Origin: Robbsia sp. KACC 23696
GTDB taxonomy: Bacteria; Pseudomonadota; Gammaproteobacteria; Burkholderiales; Burkholderiaceae
Assembly (NCBI RefSeq): GCF_039852015.1
Contig: NZ_CP156626.1
Coordinates: 310,001 to 374,000, forward strand
Direction: 5' to 3'
Length of the DNA: 64,000 bases
The position numbers and the translations under genes were made by a program. The notes below the pieces were generated by a model that had not been told where the DNA came from, did no database searches, and saw only the letters and a list, made by a program, of their open reading frames with translations. This document shows, one piece after another, positions 8,317 through 17,349 of this stretch (position 1 is its first letter; each line of letters opens with the position of its first letter).

Positions 8317-9381
8317 ATGAAGAGGATGTTCAACAGCCTGAATGCGGTTCGTGCGCTAAGCCTGGCCGTAAGCTTGATCGGCGCGACTGCGGCACACGCG
8401 GCCCCCAGCGGCACCGTGGCGTTCCTGATGCCGGACCAGGCTTCCACGCGTTATGAGCAGCACGATTTCCCGGGTTTCAAAGCCGAGATGTCCAAGCTGT
8501 GCCCCGCATGCAAGGTCTTATATCAAAACGCGAATGCCGATGTCGCGCAACAGCAGCAGCAATTCAATTCAGTGATTTCGCAGGGCGCCAAGGTCATTGT
8601 GCTCGACCCGGTTGACTCGACGGCGGCAGCCTCGCTGGTGCGGATGGCGCAGGCGCAAGGCATAAAAGTGATCGCCTACGATCGGCCCGTTCCGACCACG
8701 CCCGCGAATTACTATATTTCGTTCGACAACGAGGGGATCGGTAAGCTGATTTCGCAGTCGCTCGTTCAGCATTTGAAAGACACCGGCGTACCGGCGAGCA
8801 AGGGGGGCATTCTCGCCGTGGGCGGTTCCCCGACCGATGCGGCTGCCGGACTGATCAAAAAGGGGATGCACGCGGGCCTGGAAGGCAGCGGCTATAAAAC
8901 CCTGGCGGAATACGACACCCCGGAATGGGCTCCGCCAAAGGCGCAGCAGTGGGTGAGCGGCCAGATCACCCGCTTTGGTTCACAGATCGTGGGCGTGGTG
9001 GCGGCGAACGACGGGACCGCCGGCGGCGCCGTTGCGGCGTTCAAGGCCGCGGGCGTGAACCCGGTGCCGCCTGTCACAGGAAATGACGCAACGCTGGCCG
9101 GTTTGCAATTGATCATCTCGGGCGATCAATACAACACGATCTTGAAACCGAGCGAGGTCGTGGCTGCCGCTGCGGCGAAGGTTGCGGTCGCCTATCTCTC
9201 CGGCGAGACGCCAAAGGCGGAAACGACGCTGTTCAAAACGCCCTCCCAACTCTTCACGCCCAGCGTGATCACGGCCAAGAATTTGAAGACGGAGGTCGTG
9301 GATAAGGGGATCGCATCGGCGAAAGACTTGTGCACCGGGCGATACGCTGCGGGCTGCGCAAGTTTGGGCATCGCGCACTGA
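8317..9381 (+). CDS. Sugar/polyol ABC transporter periplasmic binding protein, probable ribitol-binding
   Basis: This is a 354-residue protein with a Sec signal peptide (about 29 residues, cleavage after AHA). It has the periplasmic-binding-protein type I fold of the XylF/RbsB group: GTVAFLMPDQASTRYEQHDF, VIVLDPVDSTAAA and VGVVAANDGTAGG. It should capture the substrate in the periplasm and deliver it to the permease encoded downstream. Ribitol as substrate is inferred from the last two genes of the operon. The gene is separated from the ATPase gene by a perfect hairpin that may keep its mRNA more abundant. The ATG follows a purine-rich AACGGAGA. Confidence 0.88.
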   Translation: MKRMFNSLNAVRALSLAVSLIGATAAHAAPSGTVAFLMPDQASTRYEQHDFPGFKAEMSKLCPACKVLYQNANADVAQQQQQFNSVISQGAKVIVLDPVDSTAAASLVRMAQAQGIKVIAYDRPVPTTPANYYISFDNEGIGKLISQSLVQHLKDTGVPASKGGILAVGGSPTDAAAGLIKKGMHAGLEGSGYKTLAEYDTPEWAPPKAQQWVSGQITRFGSQIVGVVAANDGTAGGAVAAFKAAGVNPVPPVTGNDATLAGLQLIISGDQYNTILKPSEVVAAAAAKVAVAYLSGETPKAETTLFKTPSQLFTPSVITAKNLKTEVVDKGIASAKDLCTGRYAAGCASLGIAH

Positions 9382-9411
9382 TTGTCCGTGACATGCCTTG
9401 CCGAAAGGCGC

Positions 9412-9439
9412 GAAGCGGCTCGATAAGCTGAGCCGCTTC
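9412..9439 (+). promoter_or_regulatory. Intra-operon hairpin between binding-protein and ATPase genes
   Basis: GAAGCGGCTC (9412-9421) and GAGCCGCTTC (9430-9439) form a perfect ten-pair stem with an eight-base loop, followed by TTT. Such hairpins between binding-protein and membrane-component genes commonly stabilise the upstream message or cause partial termination, giving an excess of binding protein. Its position also argues against a TTG start at 9398 for the next gene. Confidence 0.65.
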
Positions 9440-9463
9440 TTTCGCATAATGAGATCCCGTCTT

Positions 9464-10291
9464 ATGACTGATAACGACAAACGCTCCGTCACCGCGACGC
9501 CGGTTCTAAGCCTGCGCGGGGTGTCGAAAAACTTCGGTGCCGTCTCTGCGTTGACGGATATCGACCTCGATGTGCACGCCGGTGAAGTGGTGGCCCTCGT
9601 CGGCGACAACGGCGCGGGAAAATCGACGCTGGTAAAGATCCTGGCGGGCGTGCATCAGCCGACGTCAGGCACGATTCACTTCGACGGCAAAGAGATCGCT
9701 TTGTCCACGCCTGGCGCGGCGCTCGATCTGGGGATCGCGACGGTATTTCAAGATCTGGCGCTGTGCGAGAACCTGGATGTGGTTGCCAATATTTATCTAG
9801 GGCGCGAGTTGAACGCGCTTCGGCTCGACGAAGTGGCGATGGAGGTGCGCGCGTGGACGCTGCTCAACGAGCTGTCCGCGCGTATTCCCAGCGTACGCGA
9901 CGTCGTGGCATCGCTATCGGGCGGCCAGCGGCAGACGGTGGCGATCGCACGTTCGCTGCTGCTGGACCCGAAACTCATCATGCTTGATGAGCCCACCGCA
10001 GCGTTAGGCGTCGCGCAAACCGCCGAGGTCCTGAATCTGATCGAACGGGTCCGTGATCGCGGTCATGCGGTGATCATGATCAGCCACAACATGGAGGATG
10101 TACGTGCGGTGGCGGATCGGATCGTCGTGCTGCGGCTGGGCCGCAACAATGGCATTTTTTATCCAGACTCCTCCAATCAAGAGCTCGTCGCGGCCATTAC
10201 GGGCGCCACCGAAAATGCGGTTTCGCGGCGCGCGGGAAAGCGCCAGGCAGAGACGGAACGCGCAGACCTCAGCACGGCGGTAAGGGAATGA
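9464..10291 (+). CDS. Sugar ABC transporter ATP-binding protein (single nucleotide-binding domain)
   Basis: One ABC ATPase domain is visible: Walker A GDNGAGKST, Q-loop TVFQDLALC, signature LSGGQRQTVAIARSL, Walker B LIMLDEPTAALG and switch ISHN. Members of the ribose/xylose class usually have two fused domains of about 500 residues. This one is 275 residues, so it must act as a homodimer. ATG 9464 (MTDNDKRS) was chosen; ATG 9449 is possible, and longer starts would overlap the hairpin. It overlaps the permease gene by an ATGA junction, showing translational coupling. Confidence 0.88.
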   Translation: MTDNDKRSVTATPVLSLRGVSKNFGAVSALTDIDLDVHAGEVVALVGDNGAGKSTLVKILAGVHQPTSGTIHFDGKEIALSTPGAALDLGIATVFQDLALCENLDVVANIYLGRELNALRLDEVAMEVRAWTLLNELSARIPSVRDVVASLSGGQRQTVAIARSLLLDPKLIMLDEPTAALGVAQTAEVLNLIERVRDRGHAVIMISHNMEDVRAVADRIVVLRLGRNNGIFYPDSSNQELVAAITGATENAVSRRAGKRQAETERADLSTAVRE

Positions 10292-11547
10292 CCATGAGCC
10301 ACGACAATCAAAACACGCCGGCCCCTTTACTCGATCGTAGCGACGTCCGCGTCAAGCATGCCAGCGGCCTTAAAAGCAGCGTGCTTGCCTTCCTCGCGCG
10401 CGTTAAATCCGGCGATCTGGGCTCCTTGCCGGTGGTAGCAGGGCTGATCATTATTTGGTCCGTATTCACCTCGCTTAATCCCGTCTTTTTATCTGCCGAC
10501 AACCTCGTCAATCTGCTGTTCGATTGTTCCACCGTGGGCGTCATCTCCCTAGGCATTGTCTGCGTGCTGATGGTCGGCCAGATAGATCTTTCCGTTGGCT
10601 CCATCAGCGGCTTTGCCTCGGCATTGGTCGGGGTACTGTGGGTCAACGAAGGCTGGCCCGTATTGTTGGCCGTCGTCGCCGCGGTGGCGGTTGGCGCAGC
10701 CGTCGGCGCGTTGTACGCCGTGCTGTTCAACCGGCTGGGGATGCCGAGTTTCGTCGCAACGTTGTCCGGCCTGCTGGCCCTCCTGGGTCTGCAACTCTAT
10801 GTGCTGGGAACGAGCGGATCGATCAATTTGCCGTATGATTCGACCCTGGTGAGCCTGGGGCAATTGATCGTTATTCCGGCCCTTATCTCGTATTTACTGG
10901 CGCTGGCGCCGGGTGCCGTGATCCTCGCCGTGGGTATCCGGAACGGGCAGCGTCGACGCTCCATGCATCTGTCGGCACCGTCGGTAAAGGGACTGTTGAT
11001 CAAGAGTCTGGCGATAACGGTATTGCTGGAAGCCTTCGTGCTCTATCTCAATAAAGGCCGCGGCGTCCCCTTGATGTTCGGTTTGTTTCTGGGACTGTCC
11101 GTCGTCATGCAATATGCCTTGACGCGCACACGCTGGGGACGATCCATTAACGCGGTGGGCGGCAACCACGAGGCCGCGCGACGCGCCGGTATCAATGTCC
11201 GTGCGATTTACACCAGCGCGTTTGTGTTGTGTGCCAGTCTGGCTGCCCTTGGCGGTGTCCTCACCGCTGCCCGCCTCGCCTCCGCGAGCCAACAGGCGGG
11301 AAGCGGCGATGTCAATCTGAACGCCATCGCAGCGGCGGTGATCGGTGGAACCAGTCTTTTCGGGGGACGGGGAAGCGCGTATTCCGCGGTGCTCGGCATC
11401 ATCGTCATTCAGTCCATCGCGAGCGGTTTGACCTTGTTGAACCTTTCTTCTTCGCTGCGCTTCATGATCACCGGTGCGGTCCTCGCCATCGCCGTGATTG
11501 TCGACTCCCTTGCTCGGCGATCTCGCGTGTCTCACGGTCGTTCCTAA
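10288..11547 (+). CDS. Sugar ABC transporter permease (XylH/RbsC family)
   Basis: A 419-residue integral membrane protein with about ten hydrophobic segments and the family hallmarks: an early GVISLGIVCVLMVGQIDLSVG segment (in two parts here), then RSINAVGGNHEAARRAGI (the ATPase-coupling loop) and AAVIGGTSLFGGRGS. It forms the membrane channel of the importer with the preceding ATPase. The N-terminal 50 residues are polar. It starts inside the stop codon of the ATPase gene and is followed 24 bp later by the ribitol dehydrogenase gene. Substrate specificity is inferred from the operon. Confidence 0.9.
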   Translation: MTMSHDNQNTPAPLLDRSDVRVKHASGLKSSVLAFLARVKSGDLGSLPVVAGLIIIWSVFTSLNPVFLSADNLVNLLFDCSTVGVISLGIVCVLMVGQIDLSVGSISGFASALVGVLWVNEGWPVLLAVVAAVAVGAAVGALYAVLFNRLGMPSFVATLSGLLALLGLQLYVLGTSGSINLPYDSTLVSLGQLIVIPALISYLLALAPGAVILAVGIRNGQRRRSMHLSAPSVKGLLIKSLAITVLLEAFVLYLNKGRGVPLMFGLFLGLSVVMQYALTRTRWGRSINAVGGNHEAARRAGINVRAIYTSAFVLCASLAALGGVLTAARLASASQQAGSGDVNLNAIAAAVIGGTSLFGGRGSAYSAVLGIIVIQSIASGLTLLNLSSSLRFMITGAVLAIAVIVDSLARRSRVSHGRS

Positions 11548-11571
11548 TCCACTGCTCGACGGAATGTAAAG

Positions 11572-12300
11572 ATGAGTGAATCGCTAAAAGGAAAGGTGGT
11601 CGCTATTACCGGCGCGGCTTCCGGAATCGGCCTCGAATGCGCGCGCACGTTTCTGGCCGCAGGGGCGACCGTCGTCCTAATCGATCGCGCGGCCGATAAG
11701 CTGACACAGCTTTGTCAGGAACTCGGCCCCGGCGCATTGCCATTGGTCGTGGACTTGCTGAATCCGCGGTCCGTGTCGGCGCTGTTGCCGAACATCCTCA
11801 CGCTGGCCGGCGGCCTGGATGTTTTTCACGCGAATGCAGGTGCCTATGTGGGAGGCGACGTGGCAGCGGGCAATCCCGATGAGTGGGATCTCGTATTGAA
11901 CCTGAACGTCAATGCGGCGTTTCGTTCCGTGCATGCCGTCTTGCCGCATATGATTGCGCAGCAATCGGGCGATATTATCTTCACCAGCTCGATCGCGGGC
12001 ATCGTGCCGGTGGTATGGGAGCCCGTCTACACCGCGTCCAAGTTTGCCGTGCAAGCCTTTGTGCATACCCTTCGGCGACAGTTGTTCAAGCATGGCATAC
12101 GCGTGGGCGCAGTCGCGCCGGGTCCGGTCGTCACCGCGCTGCTGGACGATTGGCCTAAAGCGAAGATGGAAGAGGCATTGGCGGCTGGCAGTCTGATGCA
12201 GGCCAGGGAAGTCGCCGAGTCGGTTCTTTTCATGCTGACACGGCCTCGCAATGTGACGATTCGCGATCTGGTCATTCTGCCGACGAATGTGGATCTCTGA
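11572..12300 (+). CDS. rbtD: Ribitol 2-dehydrogenase (SDR family)
   Basis: This SDR oxidises ribitol to D-ribulose with NAD+. The 242-residue sequence has the cofactor motif TGAASGIG at the N-terminus, HANAGAY (NAG variant), the catalytic Ser in TSSIAG, and YTASK. Stretches such as [28 protein letters not shown] and [16 protein letters not shown] match, as I recall it, the ribitol dehydrogenase of Klebsiella aerogenes, a much closer resemblance than to generic SDRs. Its pairing with an FGGY ribulokinase gene four bases downstream supports the assignment. Confidence 0.88.
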   Translation: MSESLKGKVVAITGAASGIGLECARTFLAAGATVVLIDRAADKLTQLCQELGPGALPLVVDLLNPRSVSALLPNILTLAGGLDVFHANAGAYVGGDVAAGNPDEWDLVLNLNVNAAFRSVHAVLPHMIAQQSGDIIFTSSIAGIVPVVWEPVYTASKFAVQAFVHTLRRQLFKHGIRVGAVAPGPVVTALLDDWPKAKMEEALAAGSLMQAREVAESVLFMLTRPRNVTIRDLVILPTNVDL

Positions 12301-12304
12301 CACC

Positions 12305-13939
12305 ATGACGTCATTACCTCCTGCCGCCACGGGCACGGACGCACGTTACGTGATTGGCGTCGACGTCGGAACGGGCAGCGCGCGTGCCGCCATATTCGAT
12401 CTCGCGGGGCAAATGGTCGCCCTGTCGAAGCGCGACATCACGCTGTATCAAGCAAGCGGCTCGATTGCCGAGCAATCCAGTGCCGAAATTTGGAATGCGG
12501 TGTGCTGGGCAGTCAAAGATGCCCTCGCGAACAGCACGCTGGCGCCAGAGGCGATCGTCGGGATCGGCTTTGACGCGACGTGTTCCTTGGTCGTCGTAGG
12601 GCAGGAAGGGCGGTCATTGCCCGTTGGCGCATCGGGCGATGCGGCGCGAGACATCATCGTCTGGATGGACCATCGCGCGGTCGGTCAAGCGGACCGCATC
12701 AATGCGATCGGGCACGACGTGCTGCAATTCGTCGGCGGCAAGATCTCTCCGGAAATGGAAACGCCCAAGCTGCTCTGGTTACGTGAGAACAAGCCCGAGG
12801 TATTCGACGCCGCCTGGCAGTTCTTCGATCTCACCGATTATTTGACGTGGCGCGCGAGTGGCAGCTTATCTCGCTCGACGTGCACCGTCACGTGTAAATG
12901 GACTTATCTCGCCCACGAGAACCGCTGGGACGACAGCTATTTCCACGCCGTCGGCCTGGGCGTTCTAGCGGACGAAGACTTCGTGCGGATTGGTCAGCGG
13001 GCTGTCGCGCCGGGGACCGCGCTTGGCGAGGGGCTGACCGCCAGCGCGGCGGAGGCGTTGGGCCTAATGGCAGGCACACGCGTCGCGGCAGGCGCGATAG
13101 ATGCGCACGCGGGCGGGATCGGCACGGTGGGCGCCGCGGGCGATCCGGAGTCCTGTCTCGCCTATGTTTTTGGGACATCGTCCTGCACGATGACCACGAC
13201 GGCAACGCCGGTTTTTGTGCCGGGCGTGTGGGGGCCGTATTTTTCCGCGATGGTGCCCGAGACCTGGTTGAATGAAGGCGGACAATCCGTCGCCGGCGCT
13301 GCCATCGAACAATTGCTATTGATGCATCCCGCAACCGCCGCGGCGCAAGATCGGGCTGCACAGAGCGGGGTTCCGCTGATGGTGACGCTGGCGCACCAGG
13401 CGGAAGCGTCGGCGGGCGGGCTGTCCGAAACAGTGTTGCTGGCGAAAGGCGTGCATATCGTCCCGGAGTTTTTAGGAAACCGTGCGCCGATGGCGGATCC
13501 GCACGCGCGGGCGGTGATCGCCGGTCTCGGTATGGAACGAGACATGGATAGCCTGATTGCCCTCTACATCGCCGGGATCTGTAGCATTGGTTACGGTCTG
13601 CGGCAGATTATCGACGTGCAGACAGCGGCCGGCGCGCCTGTCGATCGGATCGTGATCAGCGGCGGCGCGGGCCGATTGGATCTGATCCGCCAATTGCTGG
13701 CCGATGCCACGGGCAAGCCGGTCTTGGCCACGCAAGCGGACGAGCCGGTGTTGTTAGGGGCGGCGATGCTGGGCGCGGTCGCGGCGGGGGAGTTCGATCA
13801 ACTGCGTGTGGCGATGCGGCAGATGTCCCAGGTCAAAACGCGATACGAACCGTCGGCCGGCAAAATCGCCACGCTGCACATGGCGCGATTCGAGGCATTC
13901 AAGCGCTTGCAAAGCGTTGCCAGCGAAATCCATCAATAG
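12305..13939 (+). CDS. rbtK: D-ribulokinase (FGGY carbohydrate kinase)
   Basis: The 544-residue FGGY kinase has the ATP-binding start VIGVDVGTGSARAAIFD, the substrate-region segment GIGFDATCSLVVV, VWMDHRA, and the C-terminal ISGGAGRLDLIRQLLADATG phosphate-binding loop. The layout fits the ribulokinase branch, including D-ribulokinases. It would phosphorylate the D-ribulose made by RbtD to D-ribulose 5-phosphate, which enters the pentose phosphate pathway. It starts four bases after the rbtD stop; an upstream in-frame ATG (12287) overlapping rbtD is possible. It is the last gene of the operon. Confidence 0.87.
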   Translation: MTSLPPAATGTDARYVIGVDVGTGSARAAIFDLAGQMVALSKRDITLYQASGSIAEQSSAEIWNAVCWAVKDALANSTLAPEAIVGIGFDATCSLVVVGQEGRSLPVGASGDAARDIIVWMDHRAVGQADRINAIGHDVLQFVGGKISPEMETPKLLWLRENKPEVFDAAWQFFDLTDYLTWRASGSLSRSTCTVTCKWTYLAHENRWDDSYFHAVGLGVLADEDFVRIGQRAVAPGTALGEGLTASAAEALGLMAGTRVAAGAIDAHAGGIGTVGAAGDPESCLAYVFGTSSCTMTTTATPVFVPGVWGPYFSAMVPETWLNEGGQSVAGAAIEQLLLMHPATAAAQDRAAQSGVPLMVTLAHQAEASAGGLSETVLLAKGVHIVPEFLGNRAPMADPHARAVIAGLGMERDMDSLIALYIAGICSIGYGLRQIIDVQTAAGAPVDRIVISGGAGRLDLIRQLLADATGKPVLATQADEPVLLGAAMLGAVAAGEFDQLRVAMRQMSQVKTRYEPSAGKIATLHMARFEAFKRLQSVASEIHQ

Positions 13940-13954
13940 CGCTTCATTTCAAGA

Positions 13955-13978
13955 CGGTCCGGCGCGCCCGCTGGACCG
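13955..13978. terminator. Possible bidirectional hairpin between two convergent sugar operons
   Basis: CGGTCC (13955-13960) and GGACCG (13973-13978) form a six-pair stem around a G+C-rich twelve-base loop that can pair further. There is no U-run. It sits between the rbtK stop and the end of the opposing permease gene. Confidence 0.35.
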
Positions 13979-14006
13979 ATACCAAACGCCGCCTTGTCGT
14001 GCTGCC

Positions 14007-14858
14007 TTATCCTTTGGTCGCGCCGAACGTTAGGCCGGCGACGAAATGCCGTTGCATCGCAAAAAACATCAGGACCGATGGCAGCGCGGCCAGAATGGAG
14101 CCGGCGGAAACGAGATTCCATGCCGTCACCCATTGCCCTTTCAAGGCAGCGACGCCGACCGTCAGCGGCGCGGCGTCGTCGCCTTGGGTCAGGCACAGCG
14201 CCCAGAAATAGTCGTTCCAGACAAACGTGAATACGAGGATAAACAGCGCCGCCAGTGCTGGCCGTATCAATGGCAGGATGATTTTATAAAATACGATCCA
14301 CTCGTTCGCGCCCTCGATACGCGCTGCTTCGGTCAATTCGAACGGTAACTGTTTGATGAAGTTTCGCAAAAACAGCGCGCAGAACCCAGCCTGAAACGAG
14401 ACATGAAAGAGGATCAGCGCCCCGACGGTATTGAACAAGCCCAGTTGCATCGATAGGTCGCGGACCGGAATCATCAGAATCTGAATCGGAACGAAGTTGC
14501 CTGCGACGAAAGTCGCAAACAAGGCGGTGTTGCCGCGAAACGGATAGGTTGCCAAAGCGAACCCCGCCATCGCCGCCAGCGTGATAGCGCCGACGACGGA
14601 CGGTACCGTGATCAACACGCTGTTCCAGAAATAATGCAACATGGGCGATGTGGTCAGGGCCTCGCGATAATTATCGATCATCGCGAAGTGCCGCGGCCAA
14701 CCCCAGTAGTTGCCCTCAGCGAGTTCGTCCGACAATCGCACCGAGGTCACCAAGACGGCGATGAGCGGTAGCAACCAGATAATCAGCGTTATCGGCAACG
14801 ACAGCTTGTAGATCAAACGATAGCGTGGGCGCCATTTGGCAATCGGTATCGGATACAT
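14007..14858 (-). CDS. Carbohydrate ABC transporter permease, MalG type
   Basis: This is the inner-membrane permease of a CUT1-type importer, with six transmembrane segments. The EAA loop is visible as LTEAARIEGANEWIVFYKIILPL in two overlapping pieces, the contact site for the ATPase, with the conserved Gly. ATG 14858 (MYPIPIAKWRPR) was chosen because GGAG lies six bases before it; an in-frame ATG at 14870 is an alternative. It is the last gene of the operon that begins with the ATPase gene at 20564. Confidence 0.9.
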   Translation of the reverse strand: MYPIPIAKWRPRYRLIYKLSLPITLIIWLLPLIAVLVTSVRLSDELAEGNYWGWPRHFAMIDNYREALTTSPMLHYFWNSVLITVPSVVGAITLAAMAGFALATYPFRGNTALFATFVAGNFVPIQILMIPVRDLSMQLGLFNTVGALILFHVSFQAGFCALFLRNFIKQLPFELTEAARIEGANEWIVFYKIILPLIRPALAALFILVFTFVWNDYFWALCLTQGDDAAPLTVGVAALKGQWVTAWNLVSAGSILAALPSVLMFFAMQRHFVAGLTFGATKG

Positions 14859-14888
14859 CGTGTTCTCCATCCAAGAAGGGATCGACTG

Positions 14889-15812
14889 TCAGCGTTCCTG
14901 GCGCAGCAAGCGGCGCAGATGGAACACGATATAAACCATCATGATCGCAAACAGCGTTACGGCGATGGCGGCGGAATAACCCAAGCGATAGTATTTGATC
15001 GCCTGGTCATACATGTAATAGGCGAGCACCGTCGAGCTTTGGTAGGGACCGCCACCGCTCATCACGGCGATGAGATCGAAGCTGCGCAGTGCGCCGATGA
15101 TCGTGACCACGACTGCCATGAATGTCGTGGGCCGTAGTTGCGGCAGTATCACGTGCCACAGCATCGACCATCCCTGTGCGCCCTCCATGCGCGCGGCTTC
15201 GATCTGTTCGGCATTCAACGACGTCAAACCGGTCAGATACAAGATCATGCAGTAGGCGGTTTGAGGCCATAGCGCGGCGAAGATGATGCCGAACGTTACA
15301 TAGCGGGCGTCCCCTAATATCGGGATGCCCTGTCCGAGAAACACTTTCAGCAAGCCGAACGTCGGGTCGTAGAACCATGAAAACATCAAGCCGACCACGA
15401 CCCCGGACAAGACGAATGGTGCGAAGAACAGCGATTTGACCAAGCGGATGCCGGTGACCGCTTGATTCAGGTAGAGCGCAACTGCCAGCCCCATCGGTGG
15501 GGCGAGCAGAAACAGGACCAGCCAGAGCAGGTTGTTTTTAAGCGCGGTGTAGAACGTGTCCGTATGAAAGAGTTCGGTGTAGTTGGCCACGCCGACGAAT
15601 ACCTTCGGCGACATGCCGTCCCAGTTGTAGAAACTCAGCGCGATCGACGACAGGATCGGCCATACAACATAGATGGCGACCATGATGCATGCCGGCGCCA
15701 GGAACAAAAATGCGGCGCGCCGTTGTTGCCGCGTTACCGCGCTCGTGGTGCGGGCGCGCTTCACGGGGCGGTTGGTCGCGGCCTTGGACATCTTCATGGC
15801 CTCCACTTTCAT
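14889..15812 (-). CDS. Carbohydrate ABC transporter permease, MalF type
   Basis: The 307-residue membrane protein has six predicted transmembrane helices and the EAA-loop segment IEAARMEGAQGWSMLWHVIL. The N-terminal 30 residues are Lys/Arg-rich and cytoplasmic. AAGGAG lies just upstream of the ATG at 15812. It pairs with the MalG-type permease 30 bp downstream to form the translocation pore and takes substrate from the binding protein encoded 18 bp upstream. Confidence 0.9.
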   Translation of the reverse strand: MKVEAMKMSKAATNRPVKRARTTSAVTRQQRRAAFLFLAPACIMVAIYVVWPILSSIALSFYNWDGMSPKVFVGVANYTELFHTDTFYTALKNNLLWLVLFLLAPPMGLAVALYLNQAVTGIRLVKSLFFAPFVLSGVVVGLMFSWFYDPTFGLLKVFLGQGIPILGDARYVTFGIIFAALWPQTAYCMILYLTGLTSLNAEQIEAARMEGAQGWSMLWHVILPQLRPTTFMAVVVTIIGALRSFDLIAVMSGGGPYQSSTVLAYYMYDQAIKYYRLGYSAAIAVTLFAIMMVYIVFHLRRLLRQER

Positions 15813-15830
15813 TCGGATGCTCCTTGCGCG

Positions 15831-17231
15831 CTATTTATGATAAATACGCTTACGTGCCGCTTCCAGGCGCGTGAGGATCGAGTCGATCTGAGAAGGGTTC
15901 GACATGAATTGCTGCATGCCTTCCATTCCGATATCGGCCATCTCCTTCGTCATATCCCGATCGTAAAATTGCGCGATGCCGCCCTTCGTATCGGACAGAA
16001 TCTGAAAGCCGATTTTAGAGATGGGCTCGACCGGCGGCGGAGATTGATTATTCGCCGACAGCGATCCCAGCCCGTCCGCGAGTTCGGCACCAATCTTGGG
16101 TGTTTCCACGAAAGCGAGGAAGGTGTGGGCGTCGGCCTTGTTCTTCGCTTTTGACGGAATGTGGAGAGATTCAACCGGCCCATCTTCCGCCGTCGGCACG
16201 TTCGGATCGATGATGGGGAATTGGAAGTAGCCCATCTCGGATTTCACGCTGGCCGGAAAGCCGGCCGCGATAAAGGTGCCCATCAACATCATTGCCGCCT
16301 TGCCTTGATACAGGAAAGGCTGAACGGAATCGAGGTCGTAAGAAAGCGAGTTGTCGATAAAGAGCTTCGCGTCGATCAATTGCTTCCACGCCGCATACAC
16401 CTTTTTTACGCGGGCATCGGTGTAAGGGATGTTCCCCGACATCAACTGTTGATGGAAGGCATTGCCGTTGATGCGGAGATCGAGGTAGTCGAACCAGCCG
16501 GCAAGCGTCCAGGCATCCCGGCCCGCGACGGCGATGGGGGTGATGCCGGCTGCCTGTAATTTCTTGCAGGCGTCGAGAAACGCATCCCAGGTCTTCGGCT
16601 CGCTCGTGATGCCGGCTTTCGCGAACAGGTCCTTACGATAGAACATGCCCCATGAGTAGTACACGGTGGGCGCCGCGTATTGCTTCCCCTTGTACGACGA
16701 TGCGTCCTTGGTGGACGCGTACATCGTGTTCCAATTGTTCTTCGCCCAATCCGCGCTCAGATCATCGAACAGATTACGTTGCGCGTAATAGGCCATTCTC
16801 TCGCCGTTGTGCCAAGTGACGACATCGGGCGGCGTGGTCGACAGCCATCCTGGAAGCTGCACTTTGTACGCTTCCTCATCGACGAACGAGACTTTCAAGT
16901 CAATGCCAGGATGGGCCGTTTTAAACTCGTCGAACACGTGTTGCCAGACGGCGCGTTGACTGGCGCCTTTGAATGCGACATTGATTGTCAGGGTCGACGC
17001 TTGGGCGGCGGGCGCTATCCCGAAATTCAAGATGCTGGCGCCTATCATCAGGGTCGCTGCGCCAACCACCTTGCGTGCGGAAAAGCGGTTGCCGATCAGC
17101 GAAAAGAGATTGCCGAGGCGAAGCGCTGCAGGGCGTGGCGTGATGCGCGCGGTTGCGACAGACACAGGGGCTGCGACGGCGCGATCCGCACCGCCTGAAG
17201 CGTCATGGCGATACATGAGGGGTAAGTTCAT
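15831..17231 (-). CDS. Carbohydrate ABC transporter binding protein (MalE/UgpB family)
   Basis: A family 1 extracellular solute-binding protein of 466 residues: LTINVAFKGASQRAVWQHVF, then VTWHNGERMAYYA, and GKAAMMLMGTFIAAGF are typical. The hydrophobic signal core (ATLMIGASILNFGIAPAAQA) begins only near residue 58, after an unusually long polar N-terminus. The GGAG-containing ribosome-binding site is nevertheless placed for the ATG at 17231, so either the N-region really is extended or a shorter start is used. Galactosides are the inferred ligand because a GH42 enzyme is encoded in the same unit. Confidence 0.87.
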   Translation of the reverse strand: MNLPLMYRHDASGGADRAVAAPVSVATARITPRPAALRLGNLFSLIGNRFSARKVVGAATLMIGASILNFGIAPAAQASTLTINVAFKGASQRAVWQHVFDEFKTAHPGIDLKVSFVDEEAYKVQLPGWLSTTPPDVVTWHNGERMAYYAQRNLFDDLSADWAKNNWNTMYASTKDASSYKGKQYAAPTVYYSWGMFYRKDLFAKAGITSEPKTWDAFLDACKKLQAAGITPIAVAGRDAWTLAGWFDYLDLRINGNAFHQQLMSGNIPYTDARVKKVYAAWKQLIDAKLFIDNSLSYDLDSVQPFLYQGKAAMMLMGTFIAAGFPASVKSEMGYFQFPIIDPNVPTAEDGPVESLHIPSKAKNKADAHTFLAFVETPKIGAELADGLGSLSANNQSPPPVEPISKIGFQILSDTKGGIAQFYDRDMTKEMADIGMEGMQQFMSNPSQIDSILTRLEAARKRIYHK

Positions 17232-17349
17232 CTTGCTTGTCTCCAGATATCCTGTTTTTTATCGAATATTTCTACTGAATACGGATGCCTTTACTGCTAT
17301 CTGCCTGCACCCCGCCTATATCGCCGACATGTCGAACGCGCAGGCGGGG

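Noticed and set aside
9398-9463. TTG-start extension of the sugar ABC ATPase
   Set aside because: It would translate through a perfect ten-pair hairpin and adds sequence not seen in the family.
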